A DNA stretch of 64,000 bases. Origin: Thiocapsa sp. (GTDB taxonomy: Bacteria > Pseudomonadota > Gammaproteobacteria > Chromatiales > Chromatiaceae). How positions within the stretch are numbered: position 1 is the first letter of the stretch; the number at the start of each line of letters is the position of its first letter. Under the pieces are notes generated by a model. The model was given only the letters and a program-made list of their open reading frames with translations. It did no database searches and was not told the origin of the DNA. The position numbers and the translations under genes were made by a program. Below, one piece after another: positions 18,801 through 25,711 of the stretch. Location: assembly GCF_018399035.1 (NCBI RefSeq), contig NZ_CP073760.1, positions 3,476,001-3,540,000 of the forward strand, read 5' to 3'.

Positions 18801-18970
18801 GCGCCGGGCCAGATCGCCTTGACCACCATGGTGCGGAAGGTGAACGGCGGATCTTCCGCGCGGCCGAGCTTGTAAAAGGAGCTGACCCCGGCGGCCAGCA
18901 CCGCGAGCATGATGAAAATGGTGACCGAGCGGTTGCGGATGGCCCAGTCGGAGAGATTGAAACCGCTCAT
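15881..18970 (-). CDS. RND-family efflux pump inner-membrane permease
   Basis: At 1029 residues it has the full length of HAE1-like RND permeases. TM1 is VTIFIMLAVLAAGVSSFYK and is followed by the two large periplasmic loops typical of the family. The proton-relay aspartate pair is visible in TM4 (LALMVDDAMTTID, about residue 400). The C-terminal half repeats the layout, with FVAILGILALIGMIAKNAVILI. The start overlaps the stop of the adaptor gene by ATGA, so adaptor and permease are co-translated. No TolC-like outer-membrane gene is adjacent. The subclass is the AcrB-like group seen beside single lipoprotein adaptors; the exported substrate is unknown. Confidence 0.9.
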   Translation of the reverse strand: MSGFNLSDWAIRNRSVTIFIMLAVLAAGVSSFYKLGRAEDPPFTFRTMVVKAIWPGATLDETIAQVTERLERTLQEVPNLDNLRSFTRAGTTTIFVDLVGSAQGRDVSDSWYEVRKKVGDMRHTLPQGIVGPFFNDEFGDTFGIIYAFTADGFTHRELRDAVEDARSQLLTVPDVSKIDILGAQDEVIFIDFSVERLAGLGFDPGTLIAALRAQNIVSPAGILSTSDESIALRVSGAFGSERDIAEVTFAVGERMLRLRDIADVRRGFVDPPQPMFRINGEPAIGLAIAMRDGGDTLALGRNVAEAIADIQAELPHGIEPRLVADQPLTVDLAINEFTTSLWQAIGIVLVISFVALGVRAGTVVAIAIPLTLAVVFPMMDIVDIDLQRVSLGALIIALALMVDDAMTTIDAMSRRLALGDNKASAATYAYTHLSKAMLIGTLVTIAGFVPIGFAQSSAGEYTFSIFAVVGIALIASWIVAMMFAPLIGMTLLRPPKAGASDKPNRTVAIYRGFLTAAMRARWFTIGLTLVIFVVAIVGLSQVPRQFFPSSDRPELLVDLQLPQNASIHATERLVDEFEQILRDDPAFAPEIERWSTYIGQGAIRFYLPLDVQLANPFFAQAVLVTNDIEARERLQPRLEQLLAERFPEVVGRVSPLELGPPVGWPLQYRVMGPDPTELREIAMQLADLVADHPGSRRVNFDWMEPERELHIRIDQEQARQLGLSSQAVSTALNANISGTGITQVRDDIYLVDVVARELGGQSLSVETLRSLPVSLPNGRTIPLSQFAVFEYGQDYPLVWRRDRVPTLTVQADVAPGMLPEAVVADLGEPIAALNATLPAGYRIELGGAVEESAESQASVFAVVPVMILLMLSLLIFQLKSFARLFMVLSLVPLGLIGVVGALLASGKPLGFVAILGILALIGMIAKNAVILIDQIEAERAAGKTVWDAVVEASLSRFRPIMLTALSTVLGMIPIAPTVFWGSMAYAIMGGLLVASLLTLVFLPTLYVTWFGGVAPSRNTTGPEPHASDA

Positions 18971-20181
18971 GGCCGATCTCCGGTCGGGTCTCCGATCGGG
19001 GCTTCAATCGGGGCTTCGATCGGGGCTTCGATCGGATTAGGGGTCGGCTCCCCGAGCAGTCGGACCTGCTGACCGGGGCGCAGGGTTTGAACCCCCGCCG
19101 TCACCACCAGCTCGCCGGGCTCCAGACCCTGCGAGATCATCACCCGGTTCAGCTCAAAGCTGGCCACGTCGACATTGCGCAGGGCCACGGTGCGCGACTC
19201 CGGGTCCAGGGTCCAGACCGCCGGAGCGCCCCGGGACGAGGTGAGCGCCGAGGTCGGGATGGCGATCCCCGCGACCCCGCCGATCTGGATGCTGCCGGTC
19301 ACGGTGGAGCCGAGCCGCATCGCCTCCGGCGGACTGGCGAGACCCACCCGGACCTTGAAAGTCCGCGTCACCGGGTCCGCCTGGGGCGAGACCTCGCGTA
19401 CCCGACCGGTGGTGCCGACATTGGGATCGGTGTTCAGCGCAACGCTCACCTCGTCCTCGGCCGAGGCCGCCTCGATCACCCGTGCCGGCACGTCGAAGAC
19501 CGCATCGCGTCCACCCTCGCGGGCGAGCTGCACGACCATGCGGCCCGCCGCAACCACCTCGCCCGGCTCCGCCCCGCGGGCCGTGACGATGCCCGGTCCG
19601 TCGGCGATCAGGGTCGTGAATCCAAGCTGGTTCTCGGCCGTCCTGACCTGGGCCTCGGCCGCCTCCACTTGCGCCTGGGCGGCGTCGCGTGCCTCGACGG
19701 CGCGGTCGAACTGGGCACGGGCGACGAAGCCCCGTGGCAGGAGCGGTTCATACCGCTCCACCGTATTGCGCGTCTCGACCAGACGCGCCATCGCGGCGGC
19801 CAGATTCGCCCGCGCCGCGTCGATCGCGTTGCGCTCGTTGACGGCGTCGAGACGGGCGACGATCTGCCCCGCGCGAACCTGATCGCCCACGCTGACGGTG
19901 CGCTCGATCAATTGTCCGCCGACCCGGAAGGCCAGGGCCACGTCATCCTGCGCCTGGACGTTGCCGGTGAGGGTCACGGTCTCGCCGCCCGGCAGCTCCT
20001 CGACCGTCACGACCCGCACCGGGCGGATGGGCTCGGCGATGGGTTGCGACTCTTCGACAGGCTGGCAAGCAGTAAGCAGCGCGAGGATCGCCGGAAACAC
20101 GAGTGCACGGGGCAAGGAGGCGCCGGTCCCGAAGGCCAAGCGCGTCTTGTCGCCGCAAGGGGGTGAGATCAAGACTTTCAC
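18967..20181 (-). CDS. RND efflux periplasmic adaptor lipoprotein
   Basis: I chose the GTG at 20181, which has GGAG about ten bases upstream; the frame remains open to 20250. The signal sequence ends in a lipobox (ALLTACQP), so the protein is probably anchored in the inner membrane by lipid. VALAFRVGGQLIERTVSVGDQVRAG is the first half of the lipoyl-like domain, a helical hairpin follows (RANLAAAMARLVETRNTVERY), and DGPGIVTARGAEPGEVV is the second half. Beta-barrel and membrane-proximal domains complete it. The last 25 residues contain PIEAPIEAPIEAPIG, encoded by a 12-bp tandem repeat near 18998-19033. It is followed by the permease with a four-base overlap. Confidence 0.88.
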   Translation of the reverse strand: MKVLISPPCGDKTRLAFGTGASLPRALVFPAILALLTACQPVEESQPIAEPIRPVRVVTVEELPGGETVTLTGNVQAQDDVALAFRVGGQLIERTVSVGDQVRAGQIVARLDAVNERNAIDAARANLAAAMARLVETRNTVERYEPLLPRGFVARAQFDRAVEARDAAQAQVEAAEAQVRTAENQLGFTTLIADGPGIVTARGAEPGEVVAAGRMVVQLAREGGRDAVFDVPARVIEAASAEDEVSVALNTDPNVGTTGRVREVSPQADPVTRTFKVRVGLASPPEAMRLGSTVTGSIQIGGVAGIAIPTSALTSSRGAPAVWTLDPESRTVALRNVDVASFELNRVMISQGLEPGELVVTAGVQTLRPGQQVRLLGEPTPNPIEAPIEAPIEAPIGDPTGDRP

Positions 20182-20314
20182 AAGAACATCTCCGGTTGAA
20201 TGTTGAACGGCGATCCCGGACGGCATGGCCGAACATGGACCGATGATCAAGGATCATGCGGGCGCGAACAAGCGCAAACCATGCCCCTCAAACGCATCCG
20301 ATGACGAAGGGTAT

Positions 20315-21967
20315 TCAGGTCTGACGCCGCGTCCAAGCCGCCAGACTCAGTGCCGCCGCGCCGACCGCCAGGACCGGCACGAGATCCCCCCACAGCTTGC
20401 GCCAGTCGAAGGCGCCGGACATCGCCGCCGCGACAGCTCCACCCCCGTCGATACCCGGTCGGCCAATCCCCACCAGATCGAACGGCGCGGCCGGCAGCAG
20501 TCCAAGCAACACCGCGCAGAGTGCCAGTCCCAACACCACGCCCTCTTGAGCGAGCCCGGGGCGTTTGACTGGCGTCAGTGGCTGTGCCGGGCCGGCCAAC
20601 GCATGGCCGAGCACCCAGAACAGATAGGCGGCGGTGAGCAGCCCGCCCGCCTGCATCACCAGCCCCCACCACCAGAATCCGCTCTCATCGGCAGCGGAGG
20701 TCAATAGCGTCTTGGTCAGATAGCCGCCGCTCGGTTGCAACCCCACCAGCGACAGTCCGGCCAGCCCAAAGGCGAGGACGGTGATCGGCAGGACGCGACC
20801 GATGCCGCCGAGGCCGTGGATCCGGTCGTGACCGAGCGCCCCGGCGATGAGACCGGCGGCCATGAACATGGCGGCCTTGGCGCAGGCATGCGAGACCACC
20901 TGCAGCATGCCGCCGGTCAAGGCGACAGACTCGTGGCTCGCGGCCAGCGGAAAGATCAGGAACAGATAGCCGATCTGGGCCACGGTCGAATAGGCGATGA
21001 GCAGCTTGAGCCGAACCTGCCGCAGGGCGACCAGGTTGCCGAACAGGATGGCGCCCGCACCCAGGACGCCGAGAATCTGGACCCCCGGTAACGACAGTAA
21101 CCCGGGCATCAGATCGAACCAGATGCGCAGGATCAGAAAGAAGGATGCCTTCACCACCAGCGCGGACAGAATAGCGCTGGCGGCGGGTGGCGCACCGGCA
21201 TGCGCCGGGGGCAGCCAGAGATGGAGTGGAAAGAGCGCAGTCTTGGCCAGCAATCCGACGGTCATCAGGGCGGCGGCCCCGATGACTGCGGGCGGCAGTT
21301 GATCCGCCTCCGCCAACCGGTGCGCCAGCAGGGCGATGTCCAGGGTGCCGAAGGTGCCGTAGAACAGCACTGCACCCAGCAAATAAAGCACCGAGCCCAG
21401 GAGCGCGAAGAGCAGATAACGCAGCGCCGCCGCCAGGGTTTCGGCCCGTCCGTCCAGGGCGACCAGGGGAACCGCGGAAAAGGTCAGGATCTCCAGCGCA
21501 ACGAACAGCGTGAAGAGATCCTGTGCCAGAAAGACCGTGTTCATCCCACTCCAGATCCCCAGCAGGAGCAGCCAGAACACCAGCGATGTCCGTGTCTCGG
21601 ATGCGCCTGCGGGAGGTCGGAAGTCCCGCTGACCGTAGATCCCGACCGCCAGGATCACGACCGCCGTGGTGACCAGCATCACGGCCGAGAGTCCGTCCGC
21701 CTCGAGCGCCACGCCCAGCGGAGGCGCCCAGCCCCCGAGCTGGTAGTGCAGGGCCTCGCCGCCCGTCAGCAGGACGGCGGCGATGGCGACGGCGACCGCG
21801 AGCCCCAGCAGCATCAATGCAAGGACGCCACGGCCCAGGAACCGTCCACCAAGGATGGGTGCCAGCAGCAGACCGATGACCGGCAACAGCAACGGGAACA
21901 ACAGGAGCGTGCCACCCAGATCCGTCAGATCCGTGATCAGGGTGGCCAGGATGGAATGGATCTCCAT
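20315..21967 (-). CDS. mrpD: Mrp/Mnh-type Na+/H+ antiporter subunit D
   Basis: This 550-residue, highly hydrophobic protein belongs to the NuoM/NuoN/MrpD family. GMNTVFLAQDLFTLFVALEI contains the conserved membrane Glu, and TVGLLAKTALFPLHLWLPPAHAGAPPAAS the conserved Lys motif of proton-pumping subunits. SHACAKAAMFMAAGLIAGA contains the second Lys motif. At least 14 membrane segments can be counted. It is the last gene of a mrpE-F-G-B-C-D cluster on the minus strand and overlaps mrpC by one base. In a usual cluster it works with MrpA, which is not encoded here as a separate long gene. Confidence 0.88.
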   Translation of the reverse strand: MEIHSILATLITDLTDLGGTLLLFPLLLPVIGLLLAPILGGRFLGRGVLALMLLGLAVAVAIAAVLLTGGEALHYQLGGWAPPLGVALEADGLSAVMLVTTAVVILAVGIYGQRDFRPPAGASETRTSLVFWLLLLGIWSGMNTVFLAQDLFTLFVALEILTFSAVPLVALDGRAETLAAALRYLLFALLGSVLYLLGAVLFYGTFGTLDIALLAHRLAEADQLPPAVIGAAALMTVGLLAKTALFPLHLWLPPAHAGAPPAASAILSALVVKASFFLILRIWFDLMPGLLSLPGVQILGVLGAGAILFGNLVALRQVRLKLLIAYSTVAQIGYLFLIFPLAASHESVALTGGMLQVVSHACAKAAMFMAAGLIAGALGHDRIHGLGGIGRVLPITVLAFGLAGLSLVGLQPSGGYLTKTLLTSAADESGFWWWGLVMQAGGLLTAAYLFWVLGHALAGPAQPLTPVKRPGLAQEGVVLGLALCAVLLGLLPAAPFDLVGIGRPGIDGGGAVAAAMSGAFDWRKLWGDLVPVLAVGAAALSLAAWTRRQT

Positions 21968-22365
21968 TAGGGCGTTCGCTCGCTTGAGTCCGTCTGATCC
22001 TTGGTGAGCGCCGGTGCCTGGGTGAGCGCGGGCGCGTGCGGCTCATCGCCCTCCAGGGTACCGCGGCAACTCGTCTCGGCGAGCCGCACCAGCAGTGCGA
22101 CGGCGATGGCGGTGGCCGCGAAGGCGACGACCAGGCCGGTGATGATCAGGGCCTGGGGGACCGGATCGCCGTCGCTACCGCTGCCGGCCAGCGCGAGCAC
22201 GCCCCCGCCCCGTCTGGCGATCACCCCGAACAGCAGGAAAACGCCGCTGCCGATGAGGTTGAAGGCAAGGATCTTGCGCAGGACGCCCGGCTGGCAGATG
22301 AGCCCGTAAAGCCCCAGTCCGATCAGCGCGGCGGCGCAGAGTCCATACAGGGTCGGGCCGGTCAC
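21967..22365 (-). CDS. mrpC: Mrp/Mnh antiporter subunit C (NuoK-like)
   Basis: The 132-residue protein has three membrane segments: YGLCAAALIGLGLYGLI, KILAFNLIGSGVFLLFGVI, and ALIITGLVVAFAATAIAVAL. VPQALIITGLVVAFA matches the NuoK/MrpC signature PLPQALVLTAIVIG in position and sense. Its C-terminal 25 residues are hydrophilic and Thr/Pro rich. The start lies inside the end of mrpB (ATGA overlap) and its stop touches the start of mrpD, so the cluster is tightly coupled. Confidence 0.88.
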   Translation of the reverse strand: MTGPTLYGLCAAALIGLGLYGLICQPGVLRKILAFNLIGSGVFLLFGVIARRGGGVLALAGSGSDGDPVPQALIITGLVVAFAATAIAVALLVRLAETSCRGTLEGDEPHAPALTQAPALTKDQTDSSERTP

Positions 22366-23321
22366 GATCGCCTCCCGGCGCGCGATTCAGCCGCCGGCGG
22401 TCCGGCGAGCAGCAGGCCCAGAATCACCGCAACCGAGAGGGTCAGGACCGCTTCGATGATCAGGATCAGCGGTTTGGCGTATCCCTCCGGATAGCCCAGG
22501 AAGGCGTCCGCCAGCCAGACGCCGGCCACGCCGATGCCGATGAACACGAGGCTGCCGATCACAACCAGGACACGCATCGGGCGATTGCTCAGGGTCGGAG
22601 GCTCACGCAGGCCGGCCATCATGATCAGCACCCACATGGCGGCCAGCACCGTGGCACCCTGGAACTTGCCGCCCGGATGGTCCGCCCCGTTCCACACGAG
22701 ATGGATGCCGACCAGGATCCCGAAGGGCGGCAGGAGCTGAGCCAGCAGGGTCAACGCCGGACCCGGACGCGGGCGGGGCAGGAACCCAGGTTGTCCGCCC
22801 CAGGCGGAATCGGTCGCCAACGACCAGACGCCGATCAGGGCGAGCACCAGCACCACGGACTCCAGCAGGGTGTCGATCGCGCGATGGGCCAGCAGCACGC
22901 CGGTCACCGGATTGAGCATGCCGGTGGGGGGGAGGTTCTCCGCCACCAACGGGGCCAGGGTCGGGGCGGGCTCCGGCAGCGTCAGCACGACGGCGGCGAG
23001 CGCGGCGGCAACGGCGGCGCAAAGCAGGCCGATCAGAACCCGCAACCAAAGGGCGGGGCGGCGCGCCCGTTCCGCTGCCTCGAACGGGGCCAGACGCGCC
23101 GCCGCGCCGAGCAGCAGGAGTCCGGTGAGGCCGGTTCCGAGGGCCGCCTCGGTCATGGCGACATCCACGGCCGCCAGTCGCACCCAGACGATCGCCAACA
23201 GGAGTCCATAGGCGACGAAGCCAACCACGGCGCCATAGGCCGCGCGGGCGACCGTGACCCAGACAGCCAGACCCAGCACCAGGAGCGCCAGCGCCGCATC
23301 GACCGCCAGGGTGCTAATCAT
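22362..23321 (-). CDS. mrpB: fused DUF4040 (MrpA C-terminal type) and MrpB subunit
   Basis: The protein has about 319 residues. The first 90 (ALALLVLGLAVWVTVARAAYGAVVGFVAYG onward, with VDVAMTEAALGTGLTG) form a DUF4040 domain, which in standard Mrp systems is the C-terminal part of MrpA. The second part contains NPVTGVLLAHRAIDTLLES and LLPPFGILVGIHLVWNGADHPGGKFQGAT, the hallmark of MrpB/MnhB. I placed the start at the ATG at 23321, which gives an 8-base overlap with mrpG and has AGGG seven bases upstream; an ATG at 23342 is also possible. Such fusions occur in MbhE-like subunits. They show that the long antiporter-like part of MrpA is absent from this cluster. Confidence 0.82.
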   Translation of the reverse strand: MISTLAVDAALALLVLGLAVWVTVARAAYGAVVGFVAYGLLLAIVWVRLAAVDVAMTEAALGTGLTGLLLLGAAARLAPFEAAERARRPALWLRVLIGLLCAAVAAALAAVVLTLPEPAPTLAPLVAENLPPTGMLNPVTGVLLAHRAIDTLLESVVLVLALIGVWSLATDSAWGGQPGFLPRPRPGPALTLLAQLLPPFGILVGIHLVWNGADHPGGKFQGATVLAAMWVLIMMAGLREPPTLSNRPMRVLVVIGSLVFIGIGVAGVWLADAFLGYPEGYAKPLILIIEAVLTLSVAVILGLLLAGPPAAESRAGRRS

Positions 23322-23661
23322 GGCGAGACCCTGCTCCATCATCCCGCTGCGGCGCGCGCTCCAGACCGGGCCGGTCCCAGTCGGGTGGCCGCACCGCGCC
23401 GGCCAGGAGCTGACCAACCGTGGCGCCCGACAGGAGGGCAAACAGCCAGACCGCGAGCAGACCAAGCGCGGCCAGCAGTGAGTCGACCTGGGGCAGCAGA
23501 CCCAGGACCACCAGCCCCAGCCCCAGGTTGTCCGCCTTGGTGAGCGCATGCAGCCGGGTCAGCGTATCGGGAAAGCGCAACAGCCCGACCGTGCCGGCCA
23601 GAAAGAAGATCGCCCCCAGCGAGACAGCGACAATGGTGAACAGATCCAGAGCCAGGTTCAT
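23314..23661 (-). CDS. mrpG: Mrp/Mnh antiporter subunit G
   Basis: The protein has 115 residues and three membrane segments. The signature GAIFFLAGTVGLLRFPDTLTRLHALTKADNLG is the classical MnhG/PhaG motif, with LRFPD and RLHA at the expected places. The C-terminal 25 residues are hydrophilic. Start and stop overlap mrpF and mrpB by 4 and 8 bases. The subunit is a small structural part of the antiporter membrane arm. Confidence 0.9.
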   Translation of the reverse strand: MNLALDLFTIVAVSLGAIFFLAGTVGLLRFPDTLTRLHALTKADNLGLGLVVLGLLPQVDSLLAALGLLAVWLFALLSGATVGQLLAGAVRPPDWDRPGLERAPQRDDGAGSRHD

Positions 23662-23993
23662 CCGGCGTTGTCCCGATCCGGCGGATGGAAGCCCGGGTCG
23701 TCGTTGCCATAAGAGCCCTCCACCGGGGACCCGGAGCGGGTCTGGCGCGCAGCGCCGACGACGAAGGCAACCGATGAGAAGGCGGCGAGCAGCGCCAGCA
23801 GCAGGGCGACCTCGGCCACCGCGCTCACCCCGCTGGCGACGCCCAGAAGCAGCAGGGCCGATACCCCGCCGGTCCCGAGGAGCTGGGCCGCCAGCATGCG
23901 ATCCACGTTGCCGGGGCCACGCAGGATCCGGATCAGCCCCAGAGCGACAGTGCCCAGGATAAAGACGGCGGCACCGAGCAGAAACTCACTCAT
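23658..23993 (-). CDS. mrpF: Mrp/Mnh antiporter subunit F
   Basis: The 111-residue protein starts with a membrane segment (FLLGAAVFILGTVALGLIRIL), followed by RGPGNVDRMLAAQLLGTGG, the conserved MnhF signature in which an Asp lies at the end of the loop. Two more membrane segments follow. The C-terminal 30 residues are polar. It overlaps mrpE by eight bases and mrpG by four. Confidence 0.88.
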   Translation of the reverse strand: MSEFLLGAAVFILGTVALGLIRILRGPGNVDRMLAAQLLGTGGVSALLLLGVASGVSAVAEVALLLALLAAFSSVAFVVGAARQTRSGSPVEGSYGNDDPGFHPPDRDNAG

Positions 23994-24540
23994 CGACGGC
24001 GCGCCCGCTTCCCCGAACGCGTTTCAGCAAGGCTTCGTCGCGTGCGAGCGACGCGGCCACCGGCTGATCCAGATCGAGACAGTGATAGATCAGGTTGCCG
24101 TTGAGATCTGTCCCTACGGGAAGTGTGCCCGGCATCAGGCTGGTGATGGCCCCAAAGGCCGCGCGCCCGGTTCCCGGTGCGAAGCCTGTTGGAAAGGCCA
24201 CATAGCCGGGCTTCAGGGGAAGGCGGGGATCAAAGGCGCGTCGGGCCACGTCAAACCCGGCGACGACGGACTGCCACATGAAATGCCCGGCAAAGCGTGC
24301 GAGCGCCCCGATGCGGAGCCGTTCCGATGCCGGCGGCAGGAGGCGCAAACTGGCCACGGTGGCCATGGCGGAAGCCAACAGCCCGATGCCGAGATCGGCG
24401 GCCATCCCGGCGGTAAAGCCGTTGGCGACCGTCTCGCTCAGGCTCGGTCCGGCAAGCAGCAGCCAGAAGCCCATGAATCCGCAGCCGCGCGCAAACGCCA
24501 CGCGAACCACGGGGATCGCCCCCGCATCGGATCTAGCCAT
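23986..24540 (-). CDS. mrpE: Mrp/Mnh antiporter subunit E
   Basis: I chose the ATG at 24540, nine bases after GTGGGA; a GTG at 24567 is in frame. The 184-residue product has two or three N-terminal membrane segments (FWLLLAGPSLSETVANGF, DLGIGLLASAMATVASL). A soluble C-terminal domain follows, with RAAFGAITSLMPGTLPVG and IYHCLDLDQPVA. The ITLTPGT-like stretch and the short His/Asp motif are typical of MnhE. It opens the cluster, so the promoter should lie in 24541-24977. The cluster order E-F-G-B-C-D differs from the classical A-to-G order. Confidence 0.86.
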   Translation of the reverse strand: MARSDAGAIPVVRVAFARGCGFMGFWLLLAGPSLSETVANGFTAGMAADLGIGLLASAMATVASLRLLPPASERLRIGALARFAGHFMWQSVVAGFDVARRAFDPRLPLKPGYVAFPTGFAPGTGRAAFGAITSLMPGTLPVGTDLNGNLIYHCLDLDQPVAASLARDEALLKRVRGSGRAVDE

Positions 24541-24977
24541 CGGATAAATCCCACTGAGCTGTCCCACGAGCCTTCACTGTTTCGGTCTCCGAATCTGGTT
24601 GAACCAGCCCCTTCCGCGAGGTGCCCTTCATCGGCGCGGTCTCGCTCGACGATCAAGGTCATCCGCTGCTCGGCAAGCTCACCCCGTTGGCCGGCTTCAC
24701 CAGAGCGTCTTGTTGGTGGCCGCGGCGGCCTCTACTCCGCGCCCCGAGCCTGTGTCTGAACAGCAACAAAGTTTACGTTATTAAACAATATTTTACAATC
24801 GAATCTCATGATCGAATCGTCCGCGCCGCGGCCATTCTATGGGTCGGAATTCCGAACTAAACCATTAATTTTTCGTTACGACTGCTGAAACTCCGGTCCG
24901 TGGCCACCGTGCGACGGGCTGACTTGCGAAAAACGTCGTGCTCCGTTTCCCGCCATGCACCGGATCATTGATCCTCG
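24541..24977. other. 437-bp intergenic region
   Basis: This stretch lies between the divergent mrpE gene and a transposase relic. It has an AT-rich section at about 24765-24890 with TTATTAAACAATATTTTACA, unlike the surrounding GC-rich DNA. It may hold the mrp promoter or mark an old insertion edge. I see no credible gene. Confidence 0.5.
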
Positions 24978-25647
24978 GTGTCAGCTGGACGAACAAGACA
25001 TCGCCGCCATTGCGCTCGACCATCGGTCAGGGACGAAATTCCCCGCCTCCTGCGTGGCTTGCAGTACATTCACACGGAAATAGACGTCCGGGAGCGCGTC
25101 TTCGCGGTCCTGGCGGAGGTGCTCCCGGAAAGGGTGGACGGAAACGGGGCGGTGAGCGCGGACCCCGGCATGCCTCAGTGGCGGATCCTGGTGGTGGGCA
25201 CGCTCCGTCTGCGGCTGAACGCAGGCGTTTCGGCGGGTGCAACAACTCAAGCGCTCGACCGCGCCGGATGAGGCCAAGCGGGAGGCCCGTCAGGCCGAGA
25301 TCGCGCAGGCTTGCCGTGACTATTTGGCGCTCGCCGAGTCGTTCCTGGAACCTGCGCGCCTGACCCGCCTCAAGCGCGTGGTCGAGGCCCATCTGCCCGA
25401 GGTCCAGTTGGCCCCGTTGGATGGTTATTCGGCCCACGGCGCGCGCCAGATCGATCAAATTCGCCGTCGGGTGCTCCCCGGCGAGCGTATTTCCCATGCC
25501 GAAAAAGTCTTCTCGATCTTCCAACCGCACACCGAATGGATCAGCAAAGGCCAGGCCGGAGTAGCGGTCGAGCTGGGGCTTCGGGTGGCGATCAGCGACG
25601 GTAAGGATAAGCAAGGCGCAAGCTCTCTAAAATTGCACTTTGGTTAA
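24978..25647 (+). pseudogene. ISNCY-type transposase relic
   Basis: Two pieces in different frames resemble one transposase. The first (24978-25271) contains RDEIPRLLRGLQYIHTEID and MPQWRILVVGTLRLRLNAGV, as at the N-terminus of ISNCY-family enzymes. The second (25237-25647) contains the helical segment LTRLKRVVEAHLPEV and then SIFQPHTEWISKGQAGVAVELGLRVAI, which is part of the catalytic region. An internal deletion and frame change join them near 25240. The C-terminal third is missing. The relic ends just before the sensor-kinase gene, and I could not place its terminal repeats. Confidence 0.68.
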
Positions 25648-25711
25648 ACGTGGCGGTTAAACGCGCGGTGGTTAAACGCGCGGACCCGGTGACCATGCAC
25701 TCGGAGTGCGG

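Noticed and set aside
15863..19072. A 1069-codon open frame on the plus strand
   Set aside because: It is antisense to the complete RND permease gene, has a low-complexity His/Asp/Arg/Gln-rich composition, and shows no family motif. High GC makes such long shadow frames common.
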